The notes under the pieces: generated by a model
The model's input: the letters and a program-made list of their open reading frames with translations, nothing else
The model's database searches: none
What the model was told of the DNA's origin: nothing
Shown here: positions 13,593 through 14,677 of the stretch, piece after piece
Position numbering within the stretch: position 1 is the stretch's first letter
Layout: the number at the start of each line of letters is the position of its first letter
NCBI GenBank assembly: GCA_023430325.1
Contig: JAEZAU010000224.1
Span: 1-14,677 of the forward strand
Source of the DNA: Bacteroidota bacterium
GTDB lineage: Bacteria; Bacteroidota; Bacteroidia; Flavobacteriales_F; PHOS-HE28
Reading direction: 5' to 3'
DNA: 14,677 nt
Made by a program: the position numbers and the translations under genes

Positions 13593-14486
13593 ATGCGCAG
13601 CGAACTCAAGCAAATAGAACTGGCGGATCTCTTCCTGCTTGGGTATATGGCACCCGCCGATCGGGAGGCATTCGAGTCACGACTGACGCAGGATCATGAG
13701 CTGCGAGAACTGGTGGAGGACCAGAAAGCCTTGATGCAGGGGATGGAAAAGCTCGGGCTGCGCATCGCTGTGGATAGCGCGTATCGATCATATCGATGGC
13801 AACAGATCTTTCCTTGGATCACCGGCATCATCGTCGTTGCGGTGACCACTGGATCTTATCTCATGCTTTCTTCCCAGAACGCTGAGACTGATCAGGTCCA
13901 TGAAATTTATCCAACGGAAGTCACAGTACCTGCAGGGTCTTCTGAACCGAAAGAACATGGATCTGCCGTGATCGTCCATGACGATACATCTGCCGTTGTA
14001 ACAGCAACTGATGAGAGACAAGATTATGTGATCACCGATACTGTCATCCGGAAGGAGGTCCGGATGCTGTACAATGATGGCTCAGCGATCACCGAGAGCG
14101 ATCCTGTTGAGGTGCGAGCCGATTATACTGAAGCAGATCCGGTTCCCTCGGAAGTTTTGATCAGTGGCGAAGCCATCAAGGACCCGGAATTCCCCGGTGG
14201 AATGACCGAAATGCGATGGTACATCTACAAGAACCTTCAGATCCCCGAAGGCTCGAACGGCAAACCATGGAATGGCACGGTGAAGGTCGACTTCACCATC
14301 ATGCCCGATGGTACAGTGGCCGATGTGAAGGCACGCAGATCCCCGAACCGCGAAGCCATGATGGAAGCTGAACGCGTGATCACATCCATGCCGAAATGGA
14401 AGCCTGGGACAAGAGGTGGCGCACCCGTTCAAAGCAGGATCGAAGTACCGATCGTCTTCATGTCAGGAATGGAAACAATGAACTGA
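13593..14486 (+). CDS. Anti-sigma-like / TonB C-terminal domain fusion protein
   Basis: The 297-residue single-pass inner membrane protein has three parts. Residues 8-60 (ELADLFLLGYMAPADREAFESRL and following acidic helices) resemble the helical cytoplasmic N-domain of Bacteroidota anti-sigma factors, without zinc ligands. A transmembrane helix lies at about 74-93 (FPWITGIIVVAVTTGSYLML). After an acidic, Pro-poor periplasmic linker, residues 198-290 are a TonB energy-transducer C-terminal domain: EFPGGMTEMRWYIYKNLQIP, VKVDFTIMPDGTV, MPKWKPGTRGG and VEVPIVF-like ending. It follows the sigma gene by 2 bp. I infer that it holds the sigma factor at the membrane and couples it to a TonB-domain contact outside; a role as an ordinary TonB is the alternative. 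Confidence 0.85.
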   Translation: MRSELKQIELADLFLLGYMAPADREAFESRLTQDHELRELVEDQKALMQGMEKLGLRIAVDSAYRSYRWQQIFPWITGIIVVAVTTGSYLMLSSQNAETDQVHEIYPTEVTVPAGSSEPKEHGSAVIVHDDTSAVVTATDERQDYVITDTVIRKEVRMLYNDGSAITESDPVEVRADYTEADPVPSEVLISGEAIKDPEFPGGMTEMRWYIYKNLQIPEGSNGKPWNGTVKVDFTIMPDGTVADVKARRSPNREAMMEAERVITSMPKWKPGTRGGAPVQSRIEVPIVFMSGMETMN

Positions 14487-14503
14487 TAAGTTATGCAAAT
14501 ATT

Positions 14504-14615
14504 GAGGGCGAATGCCGCGCCAAATGCGCGCGTCACCGGGCTATCCACTTCAACTCTAGACTTGCCCTCGTAACTTCAGTGGTCATCGATCTCTGAAGGA
14601 GACTGAGCTCCGATC
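14504..14615 (+). repeat. Candidate dispersed structured intergenic element, copy B
   Basis: The block opens GAGGGCGAATGCC, has a perfect 5-bp hairpin CGCGC-CAAAT-GCGCG (14516-14530), then GTCACCGGGCTATCCACTTCAA and ends GAGCTCCGATC. Its word order parallels the minus-strand block at 1261-1365. GAGGGC (14504-14509) is also complementary to GCCCTC (14564-14569), and AAGTTA (14488-14493) to TAACTT (14571-14576), so a larger fold is possible. No gene is visible here. Confidence 0.42.
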
Positions 14616-14677
14616 ACAGGTGAACCGTTCCGTTCCAGAGGCTTAAAGGCCTATAGGACTTATTGGCACCTGTGATC
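14612..14677. repeat. Perfect 11-bp inverted repeat at the window end
   Basis: GATCACAGGTG (14612-14622) is exactly complementary to CACCTGTGATC (14667-14677), with a 44-bp interior that contains a smaller GGC/GCC palindrome (AGGCTTAAAGGCCT). The right arm ends at the last base of the window, so the repeat may be longer. It could be the end of a small inverted-repeat element or a hairpin terminating the sigma operon; there is no visible T tract. Confidence 0.6.

Overview
The window reads as chromosomal DNA of a Bacteroidota bacterium, most likely Flavobacteriales-like. The evidence is gldB and gldC (Bacteroidota gliding genes), a carboxypeptidase-regulatory-like TonB-dependent receptor, OMP_b-brl-type barrels, Bacteroidota-style -7 boxes (TAnnTTTG) and weak Shine-Dalgarno sequences. 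Base composition is balanced, richer in G+C than typical Flavobacterium. No rRNA, tRNA, CRISPR array, transposase or phage gene was seen.

Left end (1-745, minus strand): the start of the division and cell wall cluster, with the 5' end of rsmH (cut by the window edge) preceded by mraZ and a textbook MraZ operator of three GTGGG boxes at exact 10-bp spacing. From about 745 to 1493 there is no gene. This stretch holds dispersed-repeat-like sequences, GC-rich hairpins and an inverted pair of ATTG-type heptamers, one arm of which supplies the -33 element of the next promoter.

Core block (1494-6565): an alpha/beta hydrolase overlaps engB on the plus strand. gldC and gldB follow on the minus strand. 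An outer membrane barrel gene starts 23 bp from gldB in the divergent direction, then come a terminator and NH3-dependent nadE. Between the convergent engB and gldC sits a compact cassette of about 0.6 kb: a four-helix-bundle (S23/Avd-like) gene flanked by inverted arrays of the heptamer AAGTCGG. The arrays supply the last codons and stop codons of both neighbours. The gldB-gldC gap holds a second heptamer inverted repeat of different sequence (GTGAAAG).

Right part: a HTH regulator-like protein (minus) abuts nadE tail to tail and lies 62 bp downstream of a large TonB-dependent receptor on the same strand. On the plus strand follow a lipoprotein of unknown function and a tight three-gene operon: an OmpA-domain protein with an unusual N-terminal OmpA module, an ECF-type sigma factor, and a membrane protein that joins an anti-sigma-like cytoplasmic helical domain to a periplasmic TonB C-terminal domain. 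This looks like an envelope-to-transcription signalling unit. The window ends in a second degenerate copy of the GC-rich intergenic element and a perfect 11-bp inverted repeat.

The two most interesting items are the S23-like cassette with its heptamer arrays, together with two other heptamer families in the window, and the OmpA/sigma/anti-sigma-TonB operon.
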